DNA from: CAAGNP01 sp045595965
Lineage (GTDB): Bacteria; Bacteroidota; Bacteroidia; Bacteroidales; UBA932
Assembly: GCA_045595965.1 (NCBI GenBank)
Contig: JAZOBN010000010.1
Location: 1 to 64,000 of the forward strand
Reading direction: 5' to 3'
Length of the DNA stretch: 64,000 nucleotides
The notes beneath the pieces are model-generated. The model was not told the origin of the DNA, did no database searches, and saw only the letters and a program-made list of their open reading frames with translations. Every line of letters begins with the position of its first letter. The stretch's first letter is position 1. Below are positions 43,601-52,796 of the stretch, in pieces. The position numbers and the translations under genes were made by a program.

Positions 43601-43922
43601 GGGTGGAACGATAAGCCGAGTTCTGTACTTGTTGCCAAGCCTCTATCATTTATCTGAGCAGCCTACCCCCCGACAACGGACGAGCAACCCTTGAATGTCG
43701 GTATATTTGGCCTTGCAGGTCACAGGAACGTACTCCGATGATGTCGCCACCACCAGACGTGGGCTCTTACCCCACATTTTCACCCTTACCTATACAGGCG
43801 GTTGTTTTCTGTTACGTATTCCATAAACTTACGCCCATCTGTGCTTTCCACAGTGCGATGCTCTACCCTGCCCGGACTTTCCTCCCCCATTCTGAGAATG
43901 GCAGCGATAGAGTGTTCCACCC
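43601..43922 (-). ncRNA. rnpB: RNase P RNA (class A)
   Basis: This RNA is about 322 bases long. GGGTGGAAC at the 5' end (43922-43914) pairs with GTTCCACCC at the 3' end (43609-43601) as P1. The universal GAGGAAAGTCCGGGC lies at 43884-43870. A CACAGTG-type hairpin, ACAGAAAACAACC and the 3' AGAACTCGGCTTATCG are all present. It is the catalytic RNA that trims tRNA 5' ends. It lies 8 bases after the gpsA stop on the same strand with no clear promoter of its own in the gap, so it may be transcribed with or from within gpsA. Confidence 0.97.
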
Positions 43923-43930
43923 ATTTGTCT

Positions 43931-44944
43931 CTATTTGAGATTGCCTCTGAGCACCTTCATTACCCCCTCTGCATATCTCCCTTCGTGAAGGATACTGTAG
44001 ATTGCATCTGCAATCGGCATCTCCATTTTGTATTTTTTGTTTATATCGTGTATCGCTTTTGATGCATAATACCCTTCAACCACCTGTTTCATTTCGAGCT
44101 GTGCACTCCTGACAGGATAGGCTTTTCCAAGCATTACACCAAATGTCCTGTTCCGGCTGAACTGGGAGTAACATGTTACGAGCAAATCACCCAGATATGC
44201 CGACTGTGATGTCACCCTCACTTTGTCAGGGTGTGTTATATTTATGAAGTTCTTCATCTCATTGAAGGCATTCGAGATGAGAACAGCCATAAAATTGTCA
44301 CCATAATTGAGACCGTTACAGATACCGGCTGCTATGGCATATATATTCTTCAATGCAGCTGCATACTCCACTCCGTAAATATCTGTCCCGGGGATAGTGT
44401 TCACATAGTAGTTTTTGAAGAGATTACACAAGTACTCTGCAACATCCTGGTGTTTTGATGAAATGGTAAGATATGAGAGTCTCTCTCTGGAAACCTCCTC
44501 TGCATGACATGGACCGCTTATGACCCCAATCTTGTCATAAGGGATAGAGTGGATATTGTGAAAATACTCTGCTATGGTGAGATTATCATCAGATACAAAC
44601 CCTTTTACCGCCGATATTATCAGCTTATTCTGATAACCTACTGTAATCTTTGCAACCTCATCCATAAAATATGCAGATGGTATTGCAAAAATAAGAATAT
44701 CAGCATCTTCAACAACTTTGTTTATATCATTGCTGATATCCATCATCGAGTTGTTCAACTCAACTGCCGGAAGATAATTGGGATGGTGGCCATGTTCTCT
44801 GATATGCTCTATTGCATTTACATTTCTCATGTACCATCCTACCCTTTTGCCGTTTTTGGTCAGAAGTTTTACAATCGCTGTAGCCCAACTTCCTCCCCCA
44901 ATCACCGCCAGTTTCGGATTGTTGTTTTCTAGAATACTCTTCAT
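43931..44944 (-). CDS. gpsA: glycerol-3-phosphate dehydrogenase [NAD(P)+]
   Basis: This 337-residue enzyme makes sn-glycerol-3-phosphate for phospholipids from dihydroxyacetone phosphate. It shows the N-terminal NAD(P) site KLAVIGGGSWATAIVK, the family blocks VISGPCHAEEVSRERLSY near 144-161, GVEYAAALKNIYAIAAGIC with the catalytic Lys near 198, and SRNRTFGVMLGKA near 267-279. The length is normal. A TATTTTTG box (44965-44972) lies 20 bases before the ATG, back to back with the nfo promoter box. Confidence 0.96.
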   Translation of the reverse strand: MKSILENNNPKLAVIGGGSWATAIVKLLTKNGKRVGWYMRNVNAIEHIREHGHHPNYLPAVELNNSMMDISNDINKVVEDADILIFAIPSAYFMDEVAKITVGYQNKLIISAVKGFVSDDNLTIAEYFHNIHSIPYDKIGVISGPCHAEEVSRERLSYLTISSKHQDVAEYLCNLFKNYYVNTIPGTDIYGVEYAAALKNIYAIAAGICNGLNYGDNFMAVLISNAFNEMKNFINITHPDKVRVTSQSAYLGDLLVTCYSQFSRNRTFGVMLGKAYPVRSAQLEMKQVVEGYYASKAIHDINKKYKMEMPIADAIYSILHEGRYAEGVMKVLRGNLK

Positions 44945-44964
44945 CAGTTTTAGGTTTTATAGGA

Positions 44965-44991
44965 CAAAAATACTCATTTTTTTTAATTTTG
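44965..44991. promoter_or_regulatory. back-to-back -7 boxes of gpsA and nfo
   Basis: Minus strand TATTTTTG (44965-44972) points to gpsA, and plus strand TAATTTTG (44984-44991) points to nfo, 25 bases before its ATG. Both match TAnnTTTG. The -33 boxes are weak on both sides. Confidence 0.5.
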
Positions 44992-45015
44992 CAGTAATAA
45001 AAAAACGAGAGTACC

Positions 45016-45906
45016 ATGAAATATATAGGAGCGCATGTCAGTGCTGCGGGAGGAGTAGAAAATGCCCCCCTCAATGCAGCAAAAATCGGAGCTACCGCTT
45101 TTGCCCTTTTTACAAAAAACCAGAAACAGTGGGTAGCACCCCCCTTGAGTGAATCAAGCATAGAACTTTTCCGTCAGAGATGTTCCGAACTTGGTTTTTC
45201 ACCCCGAACAATACTCCCTCATGACAGTTATCTTATAAACTTGGGGCACCCGCAGGAAGAGGGTCTGGCCCGCTCCCGTGCAGCTTTTATCGATGAGATG
45301 ACCCGTTGCCAGCAACTTGGTCTGGACAGGTTGAATTTCCACCCCGGAAGCCATCTGAAAGAGATATCCGAGGATGAATGTCTGAAAAGGATTGCCGAGT
45401 CTATCAATCTGGCCCTTGAGAAGACACAAGGGGTCACAGCAGTCCTGGAGAACACCGCAGGACAGGGGTCAAATATGGGTCACAGGTTTGAGCATCTGGC
45501 TCAGATTATCGATCAGGTGGAGGACAAATCGAGGGTCGGGGTATGTCTGGACACATGCCACTCATTCGCTGCCGGGTACAATATCATCCCCTCATCAGGA
45601 GGGTCGGGGACCCTTTTTGACACCACCACTGAGGAGTCCTCTTACGACACAGTATTTTCAGAATTTGACAGAATAGTTGGTTTCAAATATCTGAGGGGCA
45701 TCCACCTCAACGATGCAAAGAAACCTCTCGGTTCGAGGGTAGACAGGCACGACAGTCTCGGTGCAGGTGTGATAGGCAACGAGACCTTCAAAAGGATGAT
45801 GGAAGATCCCCGTTTTGACGGGATTCCAATTATTCTGGAGACCCCAAATACCGATATCTGGGCTGAAGAAATTGCCTTGCTGAAAGGTTGGGCAGGTATT
45901 CTCTAA
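45016..45906 (+). CDS. nfo: endonuclease IV (AP endonuclease)
   Basis: This 296-residue TIM-barrel enzyme with three zinc ions cuts DNA at abasic sites. It begins KYIGAHVSAAGGVENAPLNA and shows the metal-ligand motifs LNFHPGSHL near 109-117, VLENTAGQGSNMGH near 141-154, GVCLDTCHSFAAGY near 176-189, HLNDAKKPLGSRVDRHDSLG near 230-249 and ILETP near 271. Its stop overlaps the stop of the convergent recG gene by a few bases. Confidence 0.97.
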   Translation: MKYIGAHVSAAGGVENAPLNAAKIGATAFALFTKNQKQWVAPPLSESSIELFRQRCSELGFSPRTILPHDSYLINLGHPQEEGLARSRAAFIDEMTRCQQLGLDRLNFHPGSHLKEISEDECLKRIAESINLALEKTQGVTAVLENTAGQGSNMGHRFEHLAQIIDQVEDKSRVGVCLDTCHSFAAGYNIIPSSGGSGTLFDTTTEESSYDTVFSEFDRIVGFKYLRGIHLNDAKKPLGSRVDRHDSLGAGVIGNETFKRMMEDPRFDGIPIILETPNTDIWAEEIALLKGWAGIL

Positions 45907-48020
45907 CTGATTTTGGAATAATCTATTTCTACCATAGAATCATCACTCCTCTTGAGGCTTGCAAGCTGCTGGAGGAGTATTTTATTCCCCTCTGCCTGAA
46001 GGAGTGGATCCCCCTCGAGTATCTCCTCGGCACAATTTCTGGCGAGTGTAAGAAGCTGTCCGTCCTGTGCAAGGCTGGAAACCTTCAGATCGACAGCAAG
46101 GCCACTCTGCTGGGTCCCTTCAATATCCCCTGGCCCCCTCATTCTCAGATCTGCCTCTGCCAATTCAAATCCATCATTGGTTGAGCACATCAGATCTATC
46201 CTTTGTCTCGACTCCTTGCTGAGTTTGAACCCCGTCATCAGTATACAATAAGATTTCTCGGCACCTCTGCCCACTCTCCCCCTGAGCTGATGAAGCTGCG
46301 AAAGGCCGAATCGCTCGGCACTCTCAATCACCATTACCGAGGCATTGGGGACATCCACCCCTACCTCTATCACAGAGGTTGCAACAAGGATATGTGCCCT
46401 CCCCTCGGCAAAAAGCTTCATATCATACGCCTTATCCTCATTCTTCTGCTTTCCATGAACCACTGCTGTGATATATTTGGGAGCAGGGAACTCCTGTACG
46501 ATTGTCTGATACCCCTCCTCAAGATTCTTGTAATCCATAGTCTCCGACTCTTTAATAAGGGGATAGACAACAAAAACCTGCCTTCCAAGGGCAATCTCCT
46601 TCTTCAAAAAGGCAAACATCTGATCTCTTTTTGATTCGGACAAATGGATGGTCTGGATCGGTTTCCTTCCGGGGGGGAGTTCATCCAGAACAGATACATC
46701 CAGATCTCCATAAAGGGTCATGGAGAGTGTTCTTGGGATAGGGGTTGCAGTCATCACAAGGATATGCGGGGGGATTTCAGATTTGAACCTCAGTTTTGCC
46801 CTCTGGTTCACCCCGAAGCGGTGCTGCTCATCTATGATTGCAAGCCCGAGATTCTTGAATTGGACAACATCCTCAATCACAGCATGGGTACCGAAAAGGA
46901 TATGGATAGTTCCATCAAGCAGTCCGGCATGGATCTCCCTCCTCTCTTTCGCCTTTGTGCTCCCCGTAAGAAGTGCACATTTTATCCCCGAACCGGCTAT
47001 TGTCTTTTGCACACCATTATAGTGCTGTGTCGCAAGCACCTCGGTAGGGGCCATGATACAGCTTTGGAAACCATTATCGGCAGCCAGAAGTGCTGAAAGA
47101 AGGGCCACCATTGTCTTCCCGCTCCCTACATCTCCCTGAAGCAGCCTGTTCATCTGCTTTCCACTCATCATATCTCCCCTGATCTCCTTTATCACCCTCT
47201 TCTGGGCACCGGTCAATTCAAAAGGGATATTTGCATAGCTTTTATTGAAATATTGCCCCACCTTAGGGACTATCACCCCTTGTGACTCCCTCATCCTTTT
47301 TTTCTTCGTCTTGAGAAGCGATAACTGCAAATAGAAAAGCTCTTCAAATTTCAATCTGTATTGTGCAGCCGAGAGGGCTTTCTGATCTGTGGGGAAGTGG
47401 ATATTTTTCAGGGCATAAGCAAGGGGGCAAAGTCTGTATCTCCTAATTATGTGCTGCGGAAGGGTTTCAGGGACAAATTCAAGAAATTTTGAAAGAAATG
47501 TCTGGACGAATTTCCCGAAGACCTTATTTCCTATCCCTGCAGATTTGAGTTTTTCGGTACTTGAATATACCCCTATCATCGTAGGACCCGAGACACTCTC
47601 TGCATCGGAGACTTTATCAAGTTCGGGATGGACCAGATTGAACGAATCCTTAAAGAGTGTAGGTTTGCCAAAGACGATATATTCCTGATTTATGGCAAGT
47701 TTCTCCTGGATCCATTTGATCCCCTTGAAAAAGACAAGATCTATTGTTCCTGTGCTGTCCTGAAGGGTTGCGACAACCCTTTTCCCTCCCCCCTGGCCCA
47801 CTGTCTCTATCCTTTTTATCTTCCCTCTGACCTGTATATATGCTGCAGTGTTGTCAATCTCACTGATTGCATAGACCTTGCTCTTGTCCACATACCTGAA
47901 CGGGACAGTATAGACCAGATCCCGGAATGTTTTTATTCCGAGTTCTTTTCCGAGGAGTTCCCCCCTTTTGGGCCCTATCCCTGTAAGATATTGAATTTCT
48001 CTATCAAGTATCTGTGACAT
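45903..48020 (-). CDS. recG: ATP-dependent DNA helicase RecG
   Basis: This 705-residue helicase reverses stalled forks and moves Holliday junctions. It has an N-terminal wedge/OB domain (about 60-170), helicase motif I LLQGDVGSGKTMVALLSAL near 291-309, motif II AIIDEQHRFGVNQR near 389-402, motif III MTATPIPRT, and motif VI HQLRGRVGRGAEKSYCIL. The ATG at 48020 lies 4 bases after a TATCTTTG box, so the mRNA may be leaderless. Confidence 0.97.
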   Translation of the reverse strand: MSQILDREIQYLTGIGPKRGELLGKELGIKTFRDLVYTVPFRYVDKSKVYAISEIDNTAAYIQVRGKIKRIETVGQGGGKRVVATLQDSTGTIDLVFFKGIKWIQEKLAINQEYIVFGKPTLFKDSFNLVHPELDKVSDAESVSGPTMIGVYSSTEKLKSAGIGNKVFGKFVQTFLSKFLEFVPETLPQHIIRRYRLCPLAYALKNIHFPTDQKALSAAQYRLKFEELFYLQLSLLKTKKKRMRESQGVIVPKVGQYFNKSYANIPFELTGAQKRVIKEIRGDMMSGKQMNRLLQGDVGSGKTMVALLSALLAADNGFQSCIMAPTEVLATQHYNGVQKTIAGSGIKCALLTGSTKAKERREIHAGLLDGTIHILFGTHAVIEDVVQFKNLGLAIIDEQHRFGVNQRAKLRFKSEIPPHILVMTATPIPRTLSMTLYGDLDVSVLDELPPGRKPIQTIHLSESKRDQMFAFLKKEIALGRQVFVVYPLIKESETMDYKNLEEGYQTIVQEFPAPKYITAVVHGKQKNEDKAYDMKLFAEGRAHILVATSVIEVGVDVPNASVMVIESAERFGLSQLHQLRGRVGRGAEKSYCILMTGFKLSKESRQRIDLMCSTNDGFELAEADLRMRGPGDIEGTQQSGLAVDLKVSSLAQDGQLLTLARNCAEEILEGDPLLQAEGNKILLQQLASLKRSDDSMVEIDYSKIS

Positions 48021-48024
48021 GAGA

Positions 48025-48032
48025 CAAAGATA
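48025..48032 (-). promoter_or_regulatory. -7 box (TATCTTTG) directly before recG
   Basis: CAAAGATA on the plus strand reads TATCTTTG on the minus strand. The recG ATG follows after 4 bases, suggesting transcription starting at the start codon. No TTTG is present 19 bases upstream. Confidence 0.5.
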
Positions 48033-48068
48033 TGGAAATTTTTCCTAACTTGCACCGTTAAACCAATA

Positions 48069-49148
48069 ATGGATATGAGCAACAAAATTATAATCGGAAT
48101 CACCCAGGGGGACCCCAATGGTATCGGCTATGAAGTGATTATCAAAGCATTGTCAGATGCCCGCATCCTGGATATATGCACCCCCATCATCTATGGTTCC
48201 TCAAGAGCATTCGGATTCTACAAGAAACAGATCCCCACATCTGATTCACTCAATACAAATATCATCAATAGCGCCAGAGATTGTCATCCCAAAAGGGTAA
48301 ACATCATAAATTGCGTCCCTGACAACTTCAGAATTGACCCGGGCCAACCTACCAAAGAGGGGGCAGAGTCTTCTATTCTTGCACTCAAGGCTTGCGTAGA
48401 GGATCTCAAGAGGGGGGACATTGACGCAATGGTAACAGCCCCGTTCAACAAAAAGGCTGTTGCAGAGTTCTCTTTCGGTTTCCCCGGACACACCGAATAT
48501 CTGATAAATGAATTTGGTGCAAAAGATGGCCTTATGTTCATGTGTTCAGACAAAATGAGGGTGGGTGTGGTTACAAACCATGTCTGCTGGTCAAAAGTTG
48601 CAGAAGAGATCACTCAGGAGCGGATCATCGGCAAGCTTGAACTCATGAACGAATCTTTGAAAAAAGATTTCAATGTCGTAAGACCAAGAATCGCAGTTTT
48701 AGGGCTCAACCCCCATGCAGGAGACGGAGGACTTCTGGGAGAGGAGGAGATCAACATCATTCATCCGGCCATCCTCAAGGCAGTAGATAACGGAATTCTC
48801 GCCTTTGGCCCATACTCCCCTGACGGTTTCTTCGGCAACCACATGGAATACAAGTTTGACGCAGTCCTGGCTATGTACCACGACCAGGGGCTCATCCCAT
48901 TCAAAGCACTTGCATTTGACAGCGGTGTCAATTTCACAGCGGGGCTCCCTATCGTCAGAACATCTCCTGACCACGGAACTGCATACGAACTGGCAGGTAC
49001 AAACAGTGCCAACGCAATGCCTATGCTCTCATCCATCTATGCAGCCATAGATATCGTACGCAATAGACGTAACTACGCCGAGATGACTGCCGATGTCCTC
49101 ACTGTGAAGCAGGATTCTCACGACGAAGGAATTAAAGGGCCAGTATAG
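48069..49148 (+). CDS. pdxA: 4-hydroxythreonine-4-phosphate dehydrogenase
   Basis: This 359-residue enzyme of vitamin B6 synthesis oxidises 4-phosphohydroxythreonine with NAD. It shows GITQGDPNGIGYEVIIKAL near the start, MVTAPFNKKAVAEFSFGFPGH near 121-141 (His ligand), LGLNPHAGDGG near 211-221, MYHDQGLIPFKALAFDSGVN near 273-292 and the C-terminal SPDHGTAYELAG. Two ATGs are possible (48069, 48075), which changes little. RnhA starts 3 bases after its stop. Confidence 0.96.
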   Translation: MDMSNKIIIGITQGDPNGIGYEVIIKALSDARILDICTPIIYGSSRAFGFYKKQIPTSDSLNTNIINSARDCHPKRVNIINCVPDNFRIDPGQPTKEGAESSILALKACVEDLKRGDIDAMVTAPFNKKAVAEFSFGFPGHTEYLINEFGAKDGLMFMCSDKMRVGVVTNHVCWSKVAEEITQERIIGKLELMNESLKKDFNVVRPRIAVLGLNPHAGDGGLLGEEEINIIHPAILKAVDNGILAFGPYSPDGFFGNHMEYKFDAVLAMYHDQGLIPFKALAFDSGVNFTAGLPIVRTSPDHGTAYELAGTNSANAMPMLSSIYAAIDIVRNRRNYAEMTADVLTVKQDSHDEGIKGPV

Positions 49149-49151
49149 TCT

Positions 49152-49580
49152 ATGCCACTCCCGATATTGTTATATACTGACGGTTCATCAAGAGGCAACC
49201 CCGGTCCGGGCGGATACGGGGTGGTCTTAAAGTGTGGTGAGCACTACAAAGAGCTCTCTGAAGGGTTTGAATCGACCACAAACAACCGTATGGAACTCAT
49301 GGCTGTAATTGTCGGTCTCGAGGCCATCAAAAGGGAGAATGCCGAGGTAATTGTCTATAGCGACTCCACCTATGTAGTAAAAGCTGTAAACGAAGGATGG
49401 GTATTCGGTTGGGAGAAAAAAGATTTTGCAAAGAAGGCAAATCCCGACCTATGGATCCGCTTCCTGCAGGTATATCGTAAACACAGGGTCAAATTTGTCT
49501 GGATCAAAGGGCATGCAGGACACCCTGAAAATGAACGCTGCGACTCACTTGCAGTGGCCGCAGCATCCAAATTTCTATAG
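49152..49580 (+). CDS. rnhA: ribonuclease HI
   Basis: This 142-residue enzyme cuts the RNA strand of RNA-DNA hybrids. All four catalytic acids are seen: Asp in LYTDGSSRGNPGPGG near residue 9, Glu in NNRMELMAVIVGL near 48, Asp in VYSDSTYVV near 71 and Asp in NERCDSLA near 134, with the loop His in GHAGHPENE. The length is the standard one. It is cotranscribed with pdxA and converges with the tricorn-like protease gene (11 bases apart). Confidence 0.97.
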   Translation: MPLPILLYTDGSSRGNPGPGGYGVVLKCGEHYKELSEGFESTTNNRMELMAVIVGLEAIKRENAEVIVYSDSTYVVKAVNEGWVFGWEKKDFAKKANPDLWIRFLQVYRKHRVKFVWIKGHAGHPENERCDSLAVAAASKFL

Positions 49581-49591
49581 TATTTCCATTT

Positions 49592-52500
49592 TTACATCTC
49601 CCTTGGTGTAGGAACTGAAGGGAGCGGTTTGAAATTCTTGAGTTGTTCAAGAAGCACCTCTACCGCTTTGTTCAATTGTGCATCTTCCCCTTTATAATCT
49701 TCAAATGGATTGATATCCACAACGATATCTGGAGTTACACCTTTGTTTTCAATAATCCATTCCCCTTCGGTAGAATATGAAGTAAAGAACGGGGTACGGA
49801 CATCCTGGCCATCTACATAAGATTTCGAGCCTGAAATACCTACTATACCGCCCCAGGTCCTCATACCGATAATAGGCCCTATACCGAGTTTCTGGAAGCC
49901 GTATGGGAACAGGTCTCCATCTGAAGATGAATATTTGTCGACGAGACACACTTTAGGGCCATAGTGAGTAGACTCAGGAATTGTAGCGAGTCCCTCTGAA
50001 CCATTGCGATACATATTCATACGGTAAACCTCTCTCTGAAGTCTTTCAAGAATCATAGGTGAGACATTTCCACCTCCATTCATACGGTCATCAATGATAA
50101 GTGCCTTCTTGTCAAGTTGGGTATAGAACAGTTTTGTAAACTCATCAAGTCCTACTGTACTCATATCCGGAATATGGATATATCCAATCTCCCCTTTGCC
50201 CATTTTTTCCACCTTTTTGATATTGTTCTGGACCCATTCGAAATAGGCGAGTTGGGTCTCGTCCCCTATCGGCTTGACATAGATGGTTCTTGCCCCCTCT
50301 TCTGTAGCCTTGGTATTGACTTTCAAAGCGACCATTGAGCCAACTTTGCCTACAAGCGACTGATAGATATTCTTCATATTCTTGGTGGTTACACCATTCA
50401 CTGCAAGGATATAATCTCCCACTTTTACCCCCAGACCGGGTTCGGCAAGTGGTGAACGGGTACTTTCTGACCAATCCTGACCTGCGAATATCTTGGTAAT
50501 CTTGAAATAACCTGAAGCATCTTTTTTGAACTGACCTCCGAGGAGACCTGTTTTGACCCTCTCAGCACGTGGAGCCTCCCCTGTTGTCACATAAGCGTGT
50601 CCGATATTCAGTTCTGCAATCATCTCACCGATAAGATAGGTAAGATCCTGCCTGTGCTGGACATATGGCAACATCACTGCATATTTGTCATGTATTGCTT
50701 TCCAGTCCCTTCCATGCATATTTTCAAGATAGAAATGGTCTCTGAACACCCTCCATGTCTCATCATAAATCTGTCTCCACTCCTGTGCATAATCGATATT
50801 CACACGCATATCAGATGTAGGGATTGTGGCTTCACCTTTGAAATTGGCTGTTGAGACCACTTTGAACGCCCCTTTATCCATAATAAGGGCCTTTTTGTAA
50901 TCAGGAGTTGTAGAGACTACTCTGATCCTCCCCATCTTGCTCTCCTTCATATCTTTAAGTGAGAGTTTTGTGAATTCTCCATTTCTTGAGAAGTAGAGAT
51001 TACCATCCCAGCACCCTGCAATCGAATATTGTCCGGCACCTCCGGGAATTACCGCTGTCCTCTCCACAATGCCATCAATATCAACCACTGTTTTGACAGG
51101 TGATTTGTCTCCACCTTTAGGGGCAGTAACACCATATTCATCCCCTCTCAACAAAGTTGGAACAGGGGTAGTTTTTGACAATGGAACAACAAACATGTAA
51201 TTTGACACCTCGTATGCAGCATTCCACTCCACATAAGAGTAACGTGAACGGAACTCCCTCCCTGAAGTAAAGAAGAGGTATTTCCCGTCACTTGAGAATA
51301 CAGGCTGGTATGAGTCATACCATGTAGTGGTTACAGGATAGTGCTTGTTTGCTGCCACATCATAAAGATAAACTACAGATACATTGTTCTTTGCAGCTGT
51401 TGAGTAGGCAATCCATGTACCGTCCGGAGATATATCCATACCTCTGATACCGCCATATTTGCCATAGAATATGTTTGTAAGTTTCTGTGTTTCTACATTA
51501 AGAGAGTATGTATTTTTCTTCTCATCAGAGAAATATAGGGTCTTCGAATCGGGACCCCATGTCAAACCCTGGGGATACCCTGTCTTGAAATTTGTAATCT
51601 GCTTTGCAGAAGCAGGGTCTGCCGAGTCCGATACATAGACCTGATATTCACCAGATGCATCTGAGAAGTATGCAATTTTCTTTCCGTCAGGAGACCATAC
51701 CGGTTCGCGCTCCTGTGATGAAGATGAGGCGGTAACCTGATATGTTGCACCTTTTGTCGCCGGAATGTTGAAAATATCACCTCTGTAGGCGGCCAGAACC
51801 CTCTGTCCGTCTGGAGAGAGACTGATACCGCCACGGGCCATCCTCATCATATTTCCCTCGGGGGCTTTGGATAATTTGCCGCGGGCATACACTCCATCAG
51901 ATGAAAGTGTGATATTCACCTTTTCACATTTTCCCTCTTTTACAGAGTATTTGTAGATATATCCCCCATTTTCAAATACTATATAATCTTGTGAATAAGA
52001 TGGGAACTTACAGTCGTACTCTGTAAAATTGGTCACCTTCTCGGTCTTTCCATTTTTTGTGTTATAGCAGAAAAGGTTCATTGTCATATCTCTGTCTGAC
52101 AAGAAGTAGATCTCCTCTCCCACCCACATAGGGAATATGTCCTGAGCAGGATTATTGGTAACATTTACAAGTTTTGTGGTACCTACAGTATTGATCCAGA
52201 TATCATCTGCCTGACCTCCACGATAATATTTCCATGTACGGAACTCTCTGAACATTCTGTTCATCGCAAGTTTTTTCCCGTCTGGAGAATATGAACAGAA
52301 ACCTCCCTCGGTGGTAGGAATCTGCTGCAGATCGCTGCCATCAACCGGAGCACGGTAAAGGAGACCTCTCAAACCTGAGAATGTGTACCAACGTGTACGG
52401 AATACGACCTCTTTTCCGTCAGGGCTCCAGCACATAACTATATTATTGGGACCCATTCTGTCCCCGATATCATCTCTGTCAAGTGTTGCTGTATATGTCA

Positions 52501-52795
52501 GTCTTGTAGGCTCTCCACCCTCTGCAGGGATCAGATAAACCTCTGTATTTCCGTCATATTGACCTGTAAATGCAATGGTTTTCCCATCTGGAGAGAACCT
52601 TGAAAATGTCTCATATCCCACGTCAGAGGTAAGTTTGGTAGCGTGGCCGCCATTTACTGAGACTGTGTACAAATCTCCAGCGTATGTAAAAGCAATTTTG
52701 TCTCCCCCCACGGATGGGAATCGGAGCAAACGTCCCTCCTGTGCAAACAGTGCTGCAGAGAGGAACATAAAAAGGAAGCAAATTTTTTTACGCAT
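49592..52795 (-). CDS. tricorn-like protease (beta-propeller, PDZ and S41 domains), secreted
   Basis: The protein has 1067 residues. A signal peptide (KKICFLFMFLSAALFAQE) is followed by WD40-like PD40 repeats (FSPDGKTIAFTGQYDG near 67, CWSPDGKEVVF near 130, LSPDGQRVLAAY, WSPDGKKIAYFSD near 367, ISPDGTWIAYS). Next come a C1-like helical part, a PDZ region (AEPGLGVKVGDYILAVNGV near 780) and an S41 core with the Ser in DKYSSSDGDLFPYG near 960. In archaea Tricorn degrades peptides from the proteasome. The secreted Bacteroidetes form probably trims peptides in the periplasm, though its substrates are unknown. Confidence 0.93.
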   Translation of the reverse strand: MRKKICFLFMFLSAALFAQEGRLLRFPSVGGDKIAFTYAGDLYTVSVNGGHATKLTSDVGYETFSRFSPDGKTIAFTGQYDGNTEVYLIPAEGGEPTRLTYTATLDRDDIGDRMGPNNIVMCWSPDGKEVVFRTRWYTFSGLRGLLYRAPVDGSDLQQIPTTEGGFCSYSPDGKKLAMNRMFREFRTWKYYRGGQADDIWINTVGTTKLVNVTNNPAQDIFPMWVGEEIYFLSDRDMTMNLFCYNTKNGKTEKVTNFTEYDCKFPSYSQDYIVFENGGYIYKYSVKEGKCEKVNITLSSDGVYARGKLSKAPEGNMMRMARGGISLSPDGQRVLAAYRGDIFNIPATKGATYQVTASSSSQEREPVWSPDGKKIAYFSDASGEYQVYVSDSADPASAKQITNFKTGYPQGLTWGPDSKTLYFSDEKKNTYSLNVETQKLTNIFYGKYGGIRGMDISPDGTWIAYSTAAKNNVSVVYLYDVAANKHYPVTTTWYDSYQPVFSSDGKYLFFTSGREFRSRYSYVEWNAAYEVSNYMFVVPLSKTTPVPTLLRGDEYGVTAPKGGDKSPVKTVVDIDGIVERTAVIPGGAGQYSIAGCWDGNLYFSRNGEFTKLSLKDMKESKMGRIRVVSTTPDYKKALIMDKGAFKVVSTANFKGEATIPTSDMRVNIDYAQEWRQIYDETWRVFRDHFYLENMHGRDWKAIHDKYAVMLPYVQHRQDLTYLIGEMIAELNIGHAYVTTGEAPRAERVKTGLLGGQFKKDASGYFKITKIFAGQDWSESTRSPLAEPGLGVKVGDYILAVNGVTTKNMKNIYQSLVGKVGSMVALKVNTKATEEGARTIYVKPIGDETQLAYFEWVQNNIKKVEKMGKGEIGYIHIPDMSTVGLDEFTKLFYTQLDKKALIIDDRMNGGGNVSPMILERLQREVYRMNMYRNGSEGLATIPESTHYGPKVCLVDKYSSSDGDLFPYGFQKLGIGPIIGMRTWGGIVGISGSKSYVDGQDVRTPFFTSYSTEGEWIIENKGVTPDIVVDINPFEDYKGEDAQLNKAVEVLLEQLKNFKPLPSVPTPREM

Positions 52796-52796
52796 A

